64,000 bases of DNA, taken from Liolophura sinensis (taxonomy: Eukaryota; Mollusca; Polyplacophora; Chitonida; Chitonidae). Under the pieces are notes generated by a model, which ran no database searches, had not been told where the DNA came from, and was given only the letters and a program-made list of their open reading frames with translations. The DNA is taken from contig NC_088295.1 of the NCBI RefSeq assembly GCF_032854445.1, forward strand, positions 86,697,836 through 86,761,835, written 5' to 3'. This document shows, in pieces, positions 1 to 13,500 of the stretch (the stretch's first letter is position 1; each line of letters starts with the position of its first letter). A program made the position numbers and the translations under genes.

Positions 1-414
1 CAGTAACATTACATAATTTAATACTAAAAATCTGAAATTCACACTTACCTGAACAGAGAAATCATTCACATCTTGCATTTCCTCTCACTTGCTGATAAGT
101 GTGAAGTACAACTAAGCTCCAGCTCAGGTTGATGAAGGGCGTTTATGGATAATCCATTCAACCATATACAGGTTATATCTGACCTCCTCAATGTCCAGCT
201 GTTCCCAATAATCACAGCCTCCATTCTAACCAGGGCTGAGAAAACATATATCAAAATGCATTTTATAAGTGGTAAAGTGCAAGGCAGCCATAATTTTGCC
301 CAAACCGGACTTTGGAATGAAACACTCACATGAAAAACTGGATGCAATTAACAATAGAAAAATGGCTATTACAGTCCAAATGTGAACCTTTCAATGTTCT
401 ATGTAACAGCTGAG

Positions 415-860
415 AGATAGGGATAACGAGTGAGAGGGGCAACACAGCTGAGAGACAGGGGTAACACGGGTAAGAGATGGGGTAACAGGTGAGAGATAGG
501 AGTAACACAGGTGAGAGATAGGGGTAACACATATGTAACATACATAAGAGACAGGGGTAACACAGGTGAGAGGTAACACAGGTGAAATATAGATTAACGT
601 TGGTGAGAGATAGGGGAACACAGATGTAACGCAAGAGATAGATGTAACACAGGTAAGAGGTTGGTAACAGATGTAATACAGGTGAGAAATAGATGTAACA
701 CAGGTGAGAGATACATGTAACACAGGTGAGAGATAGGGTAACACGGATGTAACACAGGTCATAGACAGGGGTAACACAGATGTACATTGTAACACAGGTG
801 AGAGATAGGGTAACATGTCAGACTTAACACAGTTAGAGATAGAGAAACACAGATGTAATG
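415..860. repeat. Minisatellite, about 22 bp unit
   Basis: Degenerate head-to-tail copies of a unit reading roughly AGGTGAGAGATAGGGGTAAC. Every good copy contains CAGGTGAGA, which matches an animal 5' splice site on the plus strand. The open frames across it on the minus strand are low-complexity by-products. Confidence 0.85.
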
Positions 861-2486
861 CTGTGAAAGCCTGCCTGTGTCACAATGCGTCCATGTTGGG
901 CAGGAGGCAGCGGTAACTTGTCAGAGTGAGCTGGCAAGAAAAATATTGTGACTTTGCATTTTCCTTAGCAAAGTCAGATTTATTATGAAAATATCATCCC
1001 AAAATCTGAATGAATGGGTCTGTTATCAATCAGAATGTCCTGCTATTTTCAGTAAATTCCCTCATGGAGTTAGAATAGATTCTACCTCCATGTTCCCATG
1101 AAGCTGGTACAGCCAGTTAGGCCAAATGCTTAAAGCCGCACAGGACGAGGGTGAGCAAGACCGCTAAAACACAACACTTGTGTCCATGAACATCGCCCTG
1201 ACAGAGCATCCAAATAATAGAAACATCAACCCTTGGAGCACCACACAGAGCTGATACTCTTTGGTTGGGTATCAGGCGTTTTTGTTTGTATTTTCTCATC
1301 GTCACATTGTTCAATACCAATGGTACGGGAGAGTTCCTAGGTTTTGTTGGGTAAAATTTTAAACATATTTTTAGAACAGGAATACTACTTTATCAATTAA
1401 TTCACGTTCAGTGGCTGACTTTATTTTTCCTTTCATATGGATGGGAAACACCTTATTCAAACCAAGTAAAATATCAGAATGTCACTCTTGTGTGAGTGTC
1501 AGAACTTTTGTCCTGCATTGAGGCCTGATAGTCAGGTCTGTAACAAGAGTAACAAACCCGTTGCATTAATTCATTCCCAGCAAACTGCAACCAATGAAAC
1601 TCTTTTAATTTGACCACTAATGAGGTTGTAATCTTGATAGAAGCTAGTAGAAGAGCGTATAGTTGTGCTATGAAGGTTTTCAGGTACTTTCAGTAATGTT
1701 AATAAAGGTGCTTGCATTTTTAGATACATACACAACGTATTTACAGTATATGTAAGTGTGCTTAGTCTTGCATATATCACCTAACCGCACACAATGGTGT
1801 ATTGCTTTGCTTTATATCTGTCTAACCTTTCACTTGGATGTACCAGCATTTAACTGTAGCATTAGTCATTCTGCAATGCCTGACATTTTGCCTGCTCTGG
1901 GATGAACTTTACATATAAACATAGCTTTTCCTGTGATTGTTATAAACCATTTTGATTAAATCTGACACGCCTGCTTATGATCATGAAGCTTGTCAGATAC
2001 ATGCAGGCACCTATATGTAGTAGCTGCCAGTTGACTAAGCCGTCAGACAAACAAGTGACAACCAATTGTTAGCTAGGGGAAGAGCAAGGTAAGTACAAGG
2101 GAACAGAGCTGTGGCATGTTCTCACTGGAATGTCACGTAATCCAATTCACACAGACATACGGACAATGACGTAACGACTGCAAAAATGGAATGAAAACAG
2201 CAACCGGTTTAACGGCAAGTGAGTGCAATTTCTGTCTGATTCACACTGACGAGAGTCGCTGGTAGTGACCAAACCTGTTGTGATTTATGACATGATTTTC
2301 TACCACAATATCAGGGTGTGCAGAAGGTGAATGGTGCCATATCTATTTTAGTCCTTTAAATCTGCTATATGGGATTGGGCTAAGACTATGTACGGAAATG
2401 CTGATAGAAGAGCACTAACAAAGCATCAATAAATCTACTAGTGGCTATTGCAAACTACCTTAGATATACATTCATGCTGGGTACAG
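861..2486. other. Unassigned DNA, no gene seen
   Basis: AT-rich sequence with no open frame that shows a recognisable domain, no convincing exon with matching splice sites and no clear repeat. Confidence 0.5.
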
Positions 2487-2820
2487 AGTGAATGAGTGAG
2501 TGCTTCGGGGTTAACGTCGTACTTAACAATTTTCCAGTCATATGACGACGAAGGAATCCTTAGAGTGCATGTAATGTGCCTCCTTGTTGCAGGACCACTC
2601 TTTTATCTAGTGCTGTTTCACTGAGACAACTTACTGCAGGCAAGTAAGCTGCCCTGTCCGAGCCATTATACTGATACGAGTCAACCAGTCGTTGCACTAT
2701 CCCCTTCATGCTCAATGTCAAGTGAGGAAGTTACAAGATCCTCTTTTGAAGTCTTAGATGTGAGTTGATCCAGGATTGACCCTGGAGCTACCCCTCGCAC
2801 AGCAACAGACTCCACAAGAT
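2487..2820 (-). mobile_element. tRNA-derived SINE (family B), diverged copy
   Basis: Shares the whole body of the copies at 22739 and 62845: a GAGTGAGTG-type tail, the GTTTAACGTCGTACT-like segment, then the CATATGACGACGAAGGAATC segment. It is more diverged than the other copies, so probably the oldest insertion. The element reads from the tRNA-like head on the minus strand towards the ACTC-type tail. Confidence 0.85.
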
Positions 2821-5449
2821 TTCTGTCCATGATGTTGAGGCCAGCATCACTACAACAGTAACCACACATGAAAATTAAACACACACTGATTCTGCTTGTT
2901 AATTTGGTGCTAATTTAATAAATCTTCAATTTAATTTGATTGGTGTTTTATGACATACTCACCAATATTTCACTTATGTGATGGGGGTCTGGCTTGCAAA
3001 CTTCTGTGTATTCACAAATCAGTGGAGTCAAGCCTGCAACCCCCCTGATCAAACACTACTTGATTTTCTGGCCAGGGTCCATTATTGGTAGGCAACTAAT
3101 TCAACAAAGCAACTTTCAACACCATGTACCTGCAGAGCAAGACATAATTTCTTTGTAGATTTATTATCAAAGATTCAGAAAAGGATGTTTTAAACAGGTT
3201 TATAGATAAACATTATATCATCTTTCCACTTACAAAATGTTGTATAGCACCCAGACCATCCTGAAGAAAAGGTACATTACTGAAGTTTTGTACTCTATGT
3301 AATCAAGATTTATACAGACTGGTTTTAATATGGTTGTCATGAACTAGCCTCACCAGGCCTTTGTACCTTCACAACCATGCATTTCACAATTGAATTTTTT
3401 CTGATATAAATTAACCCATATTAAACCAAAGCAGACCTCAGAGAAAGGGGATTGGAATACACAACCACATTAATTTTTGGTGAAGGTTAGAGGTCCTCAT
3501 CAAGCGAGCCACTGTAAACCATTTGGTCAGCAATGTTGGTCTTAACAGGATGAATGAGGCTCTGATTTGCCTAAAATAGAACACTGGTCACCATTAGCAG
3601 ATCCGCTTGTACAACATGTATAAGTTATTGCCCTTAAAATTGATTATGTGTGGGGTAAAAAGCACAAATGGGGAGGATGTAGATCTCCAAGTGATAAGGA
3701 TGTGCCAATTAGAGCATCCTGAATGACAGCCAGTCCAGCAAGTCTCGGAAGTCACTTCGACATGTGCCTGTCTTCCTGCTTCCACCAGAACTTGAAAGTC
3801 CAAGCTGACTTTCTCCTCAATAATCTATGCTGGAAAGATATCATCCTTGCGAAACACTCACTGACTTCAAATCACTAACTCTTGACTAATTTCTTGCCAT
3901 CATTAATTATTAAGCTGTTTAGGATATATGTATGGCAGAATGTTCACTGCAGTGACACAGCTATAAATGTTTTCAATACAAAGCAATTTCTAGTTCTTTG
4001 TCCTATATATACAGCATGAACACATCATGAATTTACATCTGATGAGTCCTCCTGCTACAAGGGGGAATAACTTTGTCACGATCATGACAGAATGTAGATA
4101 AAAAGAAGCCATGAAGTTATTGCCCTTGTACGAGCATGATGATGCATGTATAATCACAAAGATGGGGGAAATGTGGGTTATATTAAATTCTACTGGTGCG
4201 AAAGGTGGCAGGATTAAAATGAAATATGGAGACACAGAGAAGCTTTTCAGATGTCTCCAGATATGATTTCGCTGCAAATGACTGCTGTATTTTACTTATC
4301 TCACAATTTGTTATCCATTGCGAATTATTGCCGGTTATTTTTATCTGTTGAAATAATAATAGTCAGCGATGGATTGTCACATAACACTTTGATCATGTAG
4401 GCATCACTGTTAGCAATGATTTGTAAAGACCAGAATCTGGTGAGGCAGAATGTTTTCAAGTCATAATGTTGTGTTGTGGAGTTGGGTCAGAGGCCAGAGC
4501 CAAGGGCCATAGTGGACCCAGCAGTTCCTGAACAACAAATGGCCAGAAAGGCATTCTAAGTGATTTCCGGGGGAGTAAAATCAGGAGTATTAACAATGCA
4601 TATCAAACCTGTGGGTCAAAAATACATACATGTGTATATATATCAAGATATTTCAAGCAAAAACTACACAGCATGTAACACTGTTTTATCCAACTGGCCC
4701 CCTTAAGTTTTATAATTATTTATAATTATTAGGGGAGGCCAATGTCGTTGACTTCAGCCCCCCTTCATCATGGTGAGGCAATGGCCCACAAACACCCACC
4801 CTCACCAGTGGGCACCAGGTTCCTAAGCTTGACAGTCAGTTTTATGTAAACCAATGTAAGTATACTCTCCAGATGGTAATTAAGTATACATGGCTTTGGC
4901 AGACAAAAATCAGAACAGAGACAGCTCTGCTGTGATAGACATGCCACTGTTAATGATGGTTTTTAATTTCACAAATTTATACACATAATGCTTCATTTGT
5001 ATACTCATCCTCAAACAACCAGAATAATCAAATGTAAACGTCCAAGTACAGCATGGCTATTCCCCAACAAAACAGCAAACATACTAATTAAAAAATAAAT
5101 AAATTAATAAATAAAAGATTTCGGGAAGCAAACTGAAACACCCATCCTTCATCTCCACAGTTATAAATCATAGGCCTAACTACTAGCCGACTGCAGTTGT
5201 ACTTGTAGACTGCAGTAGGCCTACTTTTCGATTTTGTGGTTACCTGGTAGTGCATATTTTACTGGGGTCTATTTGAAATCACCAACAACAATCGTTTTCA
5301 CTTTGAACTAGGTAATGGTTAAAATCCATCACTGCTTTATGAGAAGCTGCAGACTTCAGAACCAATGTGGCTTCGGCTTATTCAAACATCGGCTTGAAAC
5401 AACTTCGCTTCGGCCTGACGTGCTTCTGTGTGCTCACTTCATGGTAACA
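2821..5449. other. Unassigned DNA, no gene seen
   Basis: No exon, RNA gene or clear repeat recognised. The short open frames at 3594-3803 and 3990-4277 (minus) have no recognisable composition or domain. Confidence 0.45.
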
Positions 5450-5876
5450 TAGATGGCGCTGTTGGCTATCCCTGGATAGAGTACCTTTACTACGCCAGCA
5501 ATTCATCTCTAAAAAACAGTCGATTACTAACCTTCCCAGCTTGTCCAGTTACTCATTTACAATGTTCAGCGTTCCAGGACTCCTGACTGTTAAAATTCTG
5601 AGCTGTCAATAACCCCAAAGCATCCATCTATTTTTCCGCAATTCAGTCCACCTTCGATTGGTACCGGTAGCTGTTTCCCGGGCCTCGCGATTCCAAACGG
5701 TGTGTACCAGGAACCCGGATGGAGTATGTGATGGCCGTCTTTGTGAAGTTCAAGCGAGTGGAGAAGTTGAACATGCTGAAATATGGATAGGATGGATACT
5801 TACCTTTGGGATGATCGACAGCTCGGGAACAGTCAGGTGCCCTGGGACGCTAAGCATTGTAAAGGAGTAACAGGAC

Positions 5877-5959
5877 ATGCCGGGAAGGATAGTCATCGAC
5901 TGTTTTCAGAAATTTGACGATGGTTTGTTTAGAGATGAATGGGAGAAATCCTTTATCAT
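5877..5959 (+). CDS. Possible first coding exon, unknown gene
   Basis: An ATG at 5877 opens a 28-codon frame (MPGRIVIDCFQKFDDGL...) that runs straight into AT|GTGAGTCTG, a near-consensus 5' splice site, in phase 2. The surrounding 5.4-6.0 kb is richer in CpG than its neighbours, as at many promoters. I do not recognise the peptide and found no matching downstream exon before the LTR-like element, so this may be a chance frame. The longer frame at 5658-5870 has no recognisable features. Confidence 0.25.
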
Positions 5960-6562
5960 GTGAGTCTGCGAGCGTAGTCACCCAGAGCTAGCTGTTGGCT
6001 TACGTATTCGTGCCCACTTTCGTCGTTTATTTTTCCAGATTTGAAATATTGTCACTTATGCGCGTTTAATATAACACACCATTCTTGAACACGACGTACC
6101 GGTACGTTAAACATCAATCAGCCAGCCTGTATAACAAGAGATCAGTTCGCTTCTGCCTGTCACTGGGACCGATTCCCTGCCTTATATCGTCTGGCCACCA
6201 AGGTCATTTGCCCACATCTATAGGCCAACATAAATCTGAGGCAGTTCATTAAAGAAGTGAAAGAAAGCTCAAATATGAAGTAAGGATCATCAGATAGACA
6301 GCTGAAAATTCTGCGTAAAAATAGTCTCATTTTTATTTTTAGATTTTTTTGAAGGGTTTTAAAAAGCATTCAGATATTTGAATTCTATTGTGGGCTTTAT
6401 GAGCCATACTGACAGAATCTAGGAACTCTGACTCTTTTTTTTCCTAATGTTCACCTGAAGGAAGGGATTTTTGAGAACATTGTTTCAGTAATCTTTTACT
6501 CATCCATGGTAAAGAGAGTTATTCCAACATTCATTGTCGTGATTAGGGTTGGAAAAACTTCC

Positions 6563-7597
6563 TGTGACGTCAGAGTTCCTACACTATAGTAGTAGGCTAT
6601 GATCCTTAAAGCCCACCTTAGAACTCAAACGTGTGAGCGCCTTTAACTATATCTTCACCGAAATCTAAAAAAGCACATGAAAATATATTTATGCGTAGTT
6701 TTAAGTGGTCTATTAAGTTATGCCTACTTCGATCTGAAGAGGTTTTTTTATATAATGTGCACGACTGCCGTCAGTTTCTAAATTTAGCTTGCCACTGTTT
6801 ACATACGCTGAGTTCAGCGCCTGCTGTCGGCCTCTACCTTAGAATATTCCAGAATGCGCTCAGTTCAGTGCCTGTTTGTTTACATCAAGTGTTCAGGAAT
6901 TTTCTTATTCTAGACAATTCCACCAGGCTATATAAGACCTATGAAAGCAGGTCAAAAGGAGAGAACGAAAGAACGGAGAATTATTGAGCGTTTTGGATGC
7001 TTTCGCTGTGTATTACTTTAGTAGGCCTTTTGTGCTAAATTTTGGTGTCTTTATAGCCTCTGGCTTTGTTATATCCTATCTCCACCGAGCACTTGATCAG
7101 TCTGAACTTGTATGTTTAATTTGTGCTCTTGTATACACAGTGCTTATTAGTACACGGACCCTGTCTGTGGAATTTTGTGTATATTTCGTCATACACTCAG
7201 TTATACTGTGGATTTTCCCTCTTGTGAATTTGCCTCTGAGCATTTATGCCTGTGTGGAATATATTGTGGAATATATACACTCAGTTATACTGTGGATTTT
7301 CCCTCTTGTGAATTTGCCTCTGAGCATTTATGCCTGTGTGGAATATATTGTGGAATATATGCGTCCGTTTGGACTTGACACCGTAAGTACTTTAGTATTT
7401 GTATAGATACTGCTATCCCTTCTTGTTAAACTTAAGTACTTTAGTATTTGTATAAGACTTATTATCTGTTCTTGTTAAAGCTAATAAATTGTTGTAAAAT
7501 AAAATCTGCTGGTTTTGGTTACTTTTTTGTGCGGCTAAACTGTCGTGTATTTCGAACAAGCCATCTCTTTATAATACAGACAGTTTGGGTCGTAACA
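6563..7597 (+). mobile_element. Possible LTR-retroelement fossil (LTR-like segment)
   Basis: A segment starting TGTGACGTCAG and ending CGTAACA, so with TG...CA ends. It holds a TATA box (TATAAGACC at 6931) and two AATAAA signals near 7483 and 7498. It also has internal direct duplications of about 84 and 50 bp. No reverse transcriptase or integrase is visible next to it, so it would be a solo LTR or remnant. No second LTR was found in the window, so the family is not assigned and the call is tentative. Confidence 0.3.
7191..7358 (+). repeat. 84-bp perfect or near-perfect tandem duplication
   Basis: Two adjacent copies, 7191-7274 and 7275-7358, appear almost identical, so the duplication is young. 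It is followed by a second, looser 50-bp duplication at 7383-7482. Both lie inside the LTR-like segment. Confidence 0.9.
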
Positions 7598-8387
7598 TTT
7601 ATTTTAATTGGAACTTAGATTCACTTGCAGGCGACCTAGCTCATTGGTCAGGTGTGCATGCGGTCGGATTGTTTGTCATGAAATTTCATCATAAATTTTG
7701 TGCAAAACCGTTTGTGTACGTGAAGGACAATCTCATGCACATAATCCTTGATTTAGCGTTTGCATGGGTAAGCCCTCCCGTAGTCCTACTCGACGAACGC
7801 CACATCTATTAGCCTGGATTATCCCAAAATGAGCCAAAACTCAATTAGGTTCAGAGATTGTTTGATCAAATATAAAAACTGTATTAGTATTCGAAAGGAT
7901 AATAAGCGTATTGAACAATTAGAAAGTGTGTTTTTGACAACAATAATTGACTCATATATTTCTTTGTGGCAAGGAGGATATAGTCGTGTATTCGCTGGTT
8001 CAGCCGTCTAAGGTTCTCGCGACTCACGGCTTTACGTCAGGAGTAGTATCAGTAAAAGGCGGTTGTTTCTATCTAAAAATCTAACGGCTGTCATGCAAGT
8101 TAAATACTGCACTCGTGATCAAGATGTAAAACGCCAATAAAATAAATAGTAGGCCCCTATAGATAAATACAAGTAGAATTAAATTAAAATACAGCTGTCT
8201 CCTCTTTTCTGAGTCCTTGGTATGGGTAGGGCTGGAGGAAAGGACAGATGTATAAAGGAAGCAAGAATTACGTCGACAAATATGCCAAGGGAAAAATATT
8301 ACATTATCTTTCACATATATATATAAAGAAAACCCGAGTATTACACAAGAATGGGTGTAACACCGGTGTACCTGCATGGGGTTATAC
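7598..8387 (+). other. Unassigned DNA beside LTR-like segment
   Basis: Two short plus-strand open frames (7585-7812 and 7829-8011) show no recognisable domain. They may be element-derived or chance frames. Confidence 0.3.
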
Positions 8388-8945
8388 ACTGCACCTTAGT
8401 TACATGCACTAACTATAGAATTTAGAGACGTCAGGCTGGACGCCTGAAGGACGGAAGACTCGTGCTGTGTACAGGCAATACAACAAAATCAACAGCTGTG
8501 CACACTGGTATATTTTTTAATGTTCTAATTGAAAACAAAAAGGCGTTATATATATTATATGGTGTATTGTTTTTTTTATCACACATGGCAAGATACACAT
8601 AGATGACAAGTTACCTTAATGGATTTAATGCACAATATTTAGGCTAGCACCAGAATGTGCCGTAATTTAAAAGCAGTCTCCTTAAAATATAGCTGATTAA
8701 TAGACAGTAGTTGCAATCATTGCAATGGAGTAATAAATAACAATTTGAAATTGGCAGGATGGTTAAAGCATTGAAATGCACCTTAAATACTAATTGCAGA
8801 ATTTAGAGACGTCATGATGGACGTCTGAAGGGTGTAAAACCCGTGCTATATACAAGCAATACAATAAAATAAGCAACTGTGCAATTTGCTGTAAAGTGTA
8901 TAATGTGCCAATGGAAAACAAAAAGGCGTTACTATAATTATATCG
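8388..8945. repeat. Pair of diverged direct repeats, about 170 bp each
   Basis: 8388-8560 and 8776-8945 share a common order of blocks: GCACCTTA, AGAATTTAGAGACGTCA, CGTGCT, then GAAAACAAAAAGGCGTTA near the end. The copies are about 388 bp apart. They lie just downstream of the mucin gene stop codon and may be an old unclassified element or a local duplication. I do not recognise the family. Confidence 0.7.
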
Positions 8946-9068
8946 GTTTGGTTAGGATGACTTTGGCAAACTAATATGTTTTTGTTTCATAAAAAATAAA
9001 CTCTTTTTGACACACAACTGTAGAATTACTGAATAAATCCATCTAAAATAAAAAGAAACACCCAGGGC

Positions 9069-10565
9069 TCAGAAGTCCAGGCCTTGCTGTACCTGTGGTC
9101 TTTGACCTCCAACCCACCTCGCGTTTGTCGAAGGGCCTCCGACGTTGTCAAGGCTGTGTAAAGGGAAATAACCGAGTTATGTTTTTGCAAATCTCGCATC
9201 GCATTCTCACTGTGTAGTGTTAAGTTATTTCACTGGAAGTATCGAATTAATAACTGTCTTATTCAGATTAAACTGCAGTGAGGTAGTCAGGAGACACATC
9301 AATGTTAATAAGATAATCATTGGAAAATAAACTCGGAATTCCCAATTCTTTTTTTTTTTTTTTTGGAAGCAAAGAAAGAAAAATAAAATACATTTTAATA
9401 CATAACTATCTGTCAACCCACATGTCCGCTTTCCCACTCACCGTTCGCTGGCCTGGCTGATGGAAATAGGGGTGACCCTTCCGGAACGGGATTTTTTGTT
9501 AACCCAGGGCCTTTTCACTAGCACAATAACCAAGATCACCACGATAATCCCCAAGGGGATACCCAGGCCTAGTCCGAGGCCCAAGGCATCTGAAACTGAA
9601 ATATCATCAACATATTTGTACAAATCGTAGACAAAATACTTCAAAGAAGCTATCGAACACACCTATGTAGACCCGTGCAAGCACACAAATATACGTGCCT
9701 ATCGATTACAACCTTCAATATGGACTATCAACCAAGTGATATTCAAAGCCACCCGTTTCTGCTAACGTTGTGGTCAGTGATTAGAATGCGTGGCGGTTGT
9801 ATTACGCAAATGTCACCACATGACATGGCGAGCAAACATGTGTATGTGGTCAATGTGTGATTACACTATACACATATCTGGTTTACTTAAATTGGGAAAT
9901 GTTCTAACAAAAACCTGGAATTATTTCCAATTCTGTAGAATATAGGTTGACAGTTCATCCGTATGACGCTTTAAACATTATGAAAGGTATATGTGAAGTA
10001 GCAGTGATTATGCGAGATAATGGGGAGCGAAACGAAATGAGGGGGTGATAAGAAGCTCGAACCACGAGGTCCGAGTTCAGTACCGGTCTTGGATATAGAA
10101 ATTGCAGTGTCAGTAACAGACCGACGGGTAGGTTACAGGCACTATGACACCCCCATCTCCTTACCCACGATCGCAAACGTATACATGCACGTGAAAACCT
10201 GCGGATGGTCGTGGGTTTCCCCCCTGGGCTCTGCCCGATTTCCTCCCACCATAATGCTGGCCGCTGTCGTAAAAGTGAAATATCCTTGACTAAGGGGTAA
10301 AGCACCAGTCAAATAAATAAATAAATAAACTGCACGTGAATATATTCTTGAGTATTAAGTTGAAAGAACAATCAAGCCATTCAAATATTAATTGAAATAT
10401 TAATATATTTAATAGAAATTTGCCTTAAATCAACCTAGATGAACTTTTCAAGAAAGAGATTTCGCTGACAATCTGATAATGTTGAACATCACGTAATCTT
10501 GGGTATAATGTTAGGTCTTACTTGGCTTTTCATCTGAGGGAGTTCCAGCAAAGACTGTTCCTTCC
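9069..10565 (-). CDS. Mucin gene exons 32-34: stalk, transmembrane helix, tail
   Basis: Exon 32 (10522-10565) is a short linker ([14 protein letters not shown]). Exon 33 (9442-9595) encodes a glycine-patterned membrane helix ([20 protein letters not shown]), then the basic stop-transfer residues [13 protein letters not shown]. Exon 34 (9069-9153) completes a short cytoplasmic tail of about 50 residues ending QVQQGLDF before TGA. Phases agree throughout. No kinase-type or PDZ-binding motif is obvious. Confidence 0.85.
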
Positions 10566-13500
10566 CTGTAAACGACAAGCAGGATTGGTATGTACTATGA
10601 CAATACCTTACTGGCTATATGTACACAGAACATCAATCATTCAATACATTACAGGGCAGACTTTGCAGCTAAAACACAGTGGTCTTTAGAAAATAGGTTT
10701 CTTCCATCCAAATAAACAAACTTACAGAAGTTGGCCAAGTTTGATCATTTTCAAACACTTACCATAATCCTTGTCATCAAAATCAAAAATTCAACCCATT
10801 AATACCATATCTTCATAGTTCATTCATTTATCCATTCAGAAGTCATTCAGGAGGATATTTAATATGCAAAAGAGAGGAAGTAATCAATTCGCCAATGACG
10901 TCAAGAAGGTGTCTAAATAGTACATGCATACGGAATATTGTGTATTCCGGATTGCAACCCCTGAGAGGCATGCTATAATAGCCTTACACTGTCCCCTACT
11001 ATCACTGACACTTGAAAACAACATACTGTCCAGTTCTTCATTCAAGTTCATTGTCTGCATGTATAATGACAGTCTTTCGATCCCAGTGAAAACAATTTTA
11101 CAGAATTCTTCAGTCATTCACTATAAATTTAACAGTATAGAATCATTATACCCATAGTATAAAGTTTTATACTGACTTACCGGAAGCACTCGGCCTCTCC
11201 GTTACGATTAAAACAAACTTCGTCGTAGCCACAAGGTTCGGCTTCACATGTCAAGGGTTGAGTCACCTCAACTAAAAACCAAAATATACATGACTTCCGC
11301 GAAGAATGACAGCAAGTTGATGGCATAGATTTATGTGACCTATTAGCTCAAGGCACTCTGATCAACATTGTCAAAAATCGTGAATCCGACTCGAAATACG
11401 AAACGGTGTACATGTATTTTCAGTGCTGAAAAATTTGCAGGTAGCTTGAGCTATACTCTGCATTTTTGTAGATATACAACTCTCTTCTGACTGTAATTTG
11501 CAGCCAACTGCGTTGTTAGATAAGCATGGTAGTGTAAAAGTACAACATATCGGAAATATCCATATACGAAAAGGATAAAAATTAATAAGAAAAATCAAGA
11601 AGTACGAAAAAATCCTTAGATTTACCCTTGGATATTAGATTTGAACAGACAATTGGAGTATCATTGGCATCATGATTATAATATAAATGTTATATTTATG
11701 ACACGATGCGAGGATATATGTAAAGAAAGCAGTTCAATATTTATTCCACAGGCGTCTTTAAGCCCAGTTGGTTTAGCGTTGATATTCTAATTTCACCTAC
11801 ATTCTCTGTTGGTTCTGGTGATGAGTACAGGTGTGCTGGTAATCAGGACTGGGACACCTACGACGGTCAGGTACCCAGAGGTGTAGGCACCTTTTAGAGA
11901 GACCATCACACTCTGGGTCTGCGACAGACTTACAGTCACTGAGAACACAACTTCATGGACAGCTGATACTGATCCATTCCTGGAATCAAGATGGAGGATT
12001 TCCGTGAGGGAAACCATAGATTTCTCTTAGCAGATTGACTGTTATCCATAGATTAAACTCTTTGATCTCTATCGTTTATCTATGTCAATGGTAAATACAA
12101 AATGATATTTAATATTTAGCACTCCATATTCAGCAGGTAACTTTCCGAAACATTGTGGGTAACCAAGAAGTTTTCTTCCATCACAGGTACTTTTAACTGT
12201 AATGAGAAGCCTAACAATTGCACCAAGTGTGGTGCACCAGTGTTATATATTAACCTACCGTAGTTCTCGGACAAGTACTGTCGAGACGTCTGGAATGTCC
12301 TTATAAAAGGCCCACAACTGCAAAGCCAAAGAACAAAACCTGTTATCATAATTAGCCTTCGAACAACCATGAATCCAAAAGTAATATCTGCACCGTACTG
12401 GCAAGTATCCAATAATTCACAAATGGCAAACATTGGTTTGAGAGATTTCTAACAAACTTATCTCCTCACTCCCCCTCAGTCTTATCCTACATAAATGGCT
12501 TGAGGTATTGCGAGTGTTACACGGTGAAGAAACCTTGCGGGTACCCCACAGAAACTCACCGCTTACACTATTTCAGTCAGACGCGTTTACTTACAGCTTC
12601 CTGAATCTCGTGCGCTGTGGTCTTGTACTCCTCCGAGTACCTCAGATTTAGCGAACTGCTGTATGTTAACTGCAGCGTTATTTTGGCTTTCACTCGATAT
12701 CTAAGCTCTATGGAAATAAAACACAATATCAGGTTACTCTGATTCCATATATTATGTGATTAAAAGATCACTCACTCAATCGTTTTTACCTGTGATTAAG
12801 TAATGTGTTATTTAGAGGTCGTCGTCGGTAAGTATACACATTGACTTTACACAACCAGCGCATAATCTTGGCTGTAAACACTGAGCATTTTAACTGTGGA
12901 GCTATAGTTCACAGATGAGAAAGCCAGCGTAACTTACTGATGGGAAAATAGCACATGCACATTTGAACTTACCTTTACATGAAACGCCGTCGTCCTCAAG
13001 TACATGATCACGTGGACAAAAACAACTGTCACTACTGAAGTCGCATCCGTAAACGCAACTGAGCTGACGGGTTCCACATAATGGATATTGTAGTGCTGAA
13101 ACAAACAGTACACCACATAAATGAATCACAAATTGTGCATAAACATAAATTTTTAATAGTGTGAAGACTTTTTAAAACTTGTGTACACATGAATCGGCTG
13201 TATACCAGTGTAACGACAGGAATGGCACAAATGCACCTTTGACATCATCATTGATGGATTGACTGATAAATTGTTTATTAACGCCAAACTAACGACAAAA
13301 ATCAAACTCACACAGATCAATTTCATTAAAAGATTTATCATTGCAAAATCATAAAATATTGAGCTTGCTGATGTGAGAGTACATGAAATATGTAAATGTT
13401 TACGTCAAATCCGTTCTTAAATAGACAAGAACGTTGTTCATGCAAACAAAGTCAATTTCACGCAGACCAGTTTTTTTAATAGTTTAGCCTCACAAAATCC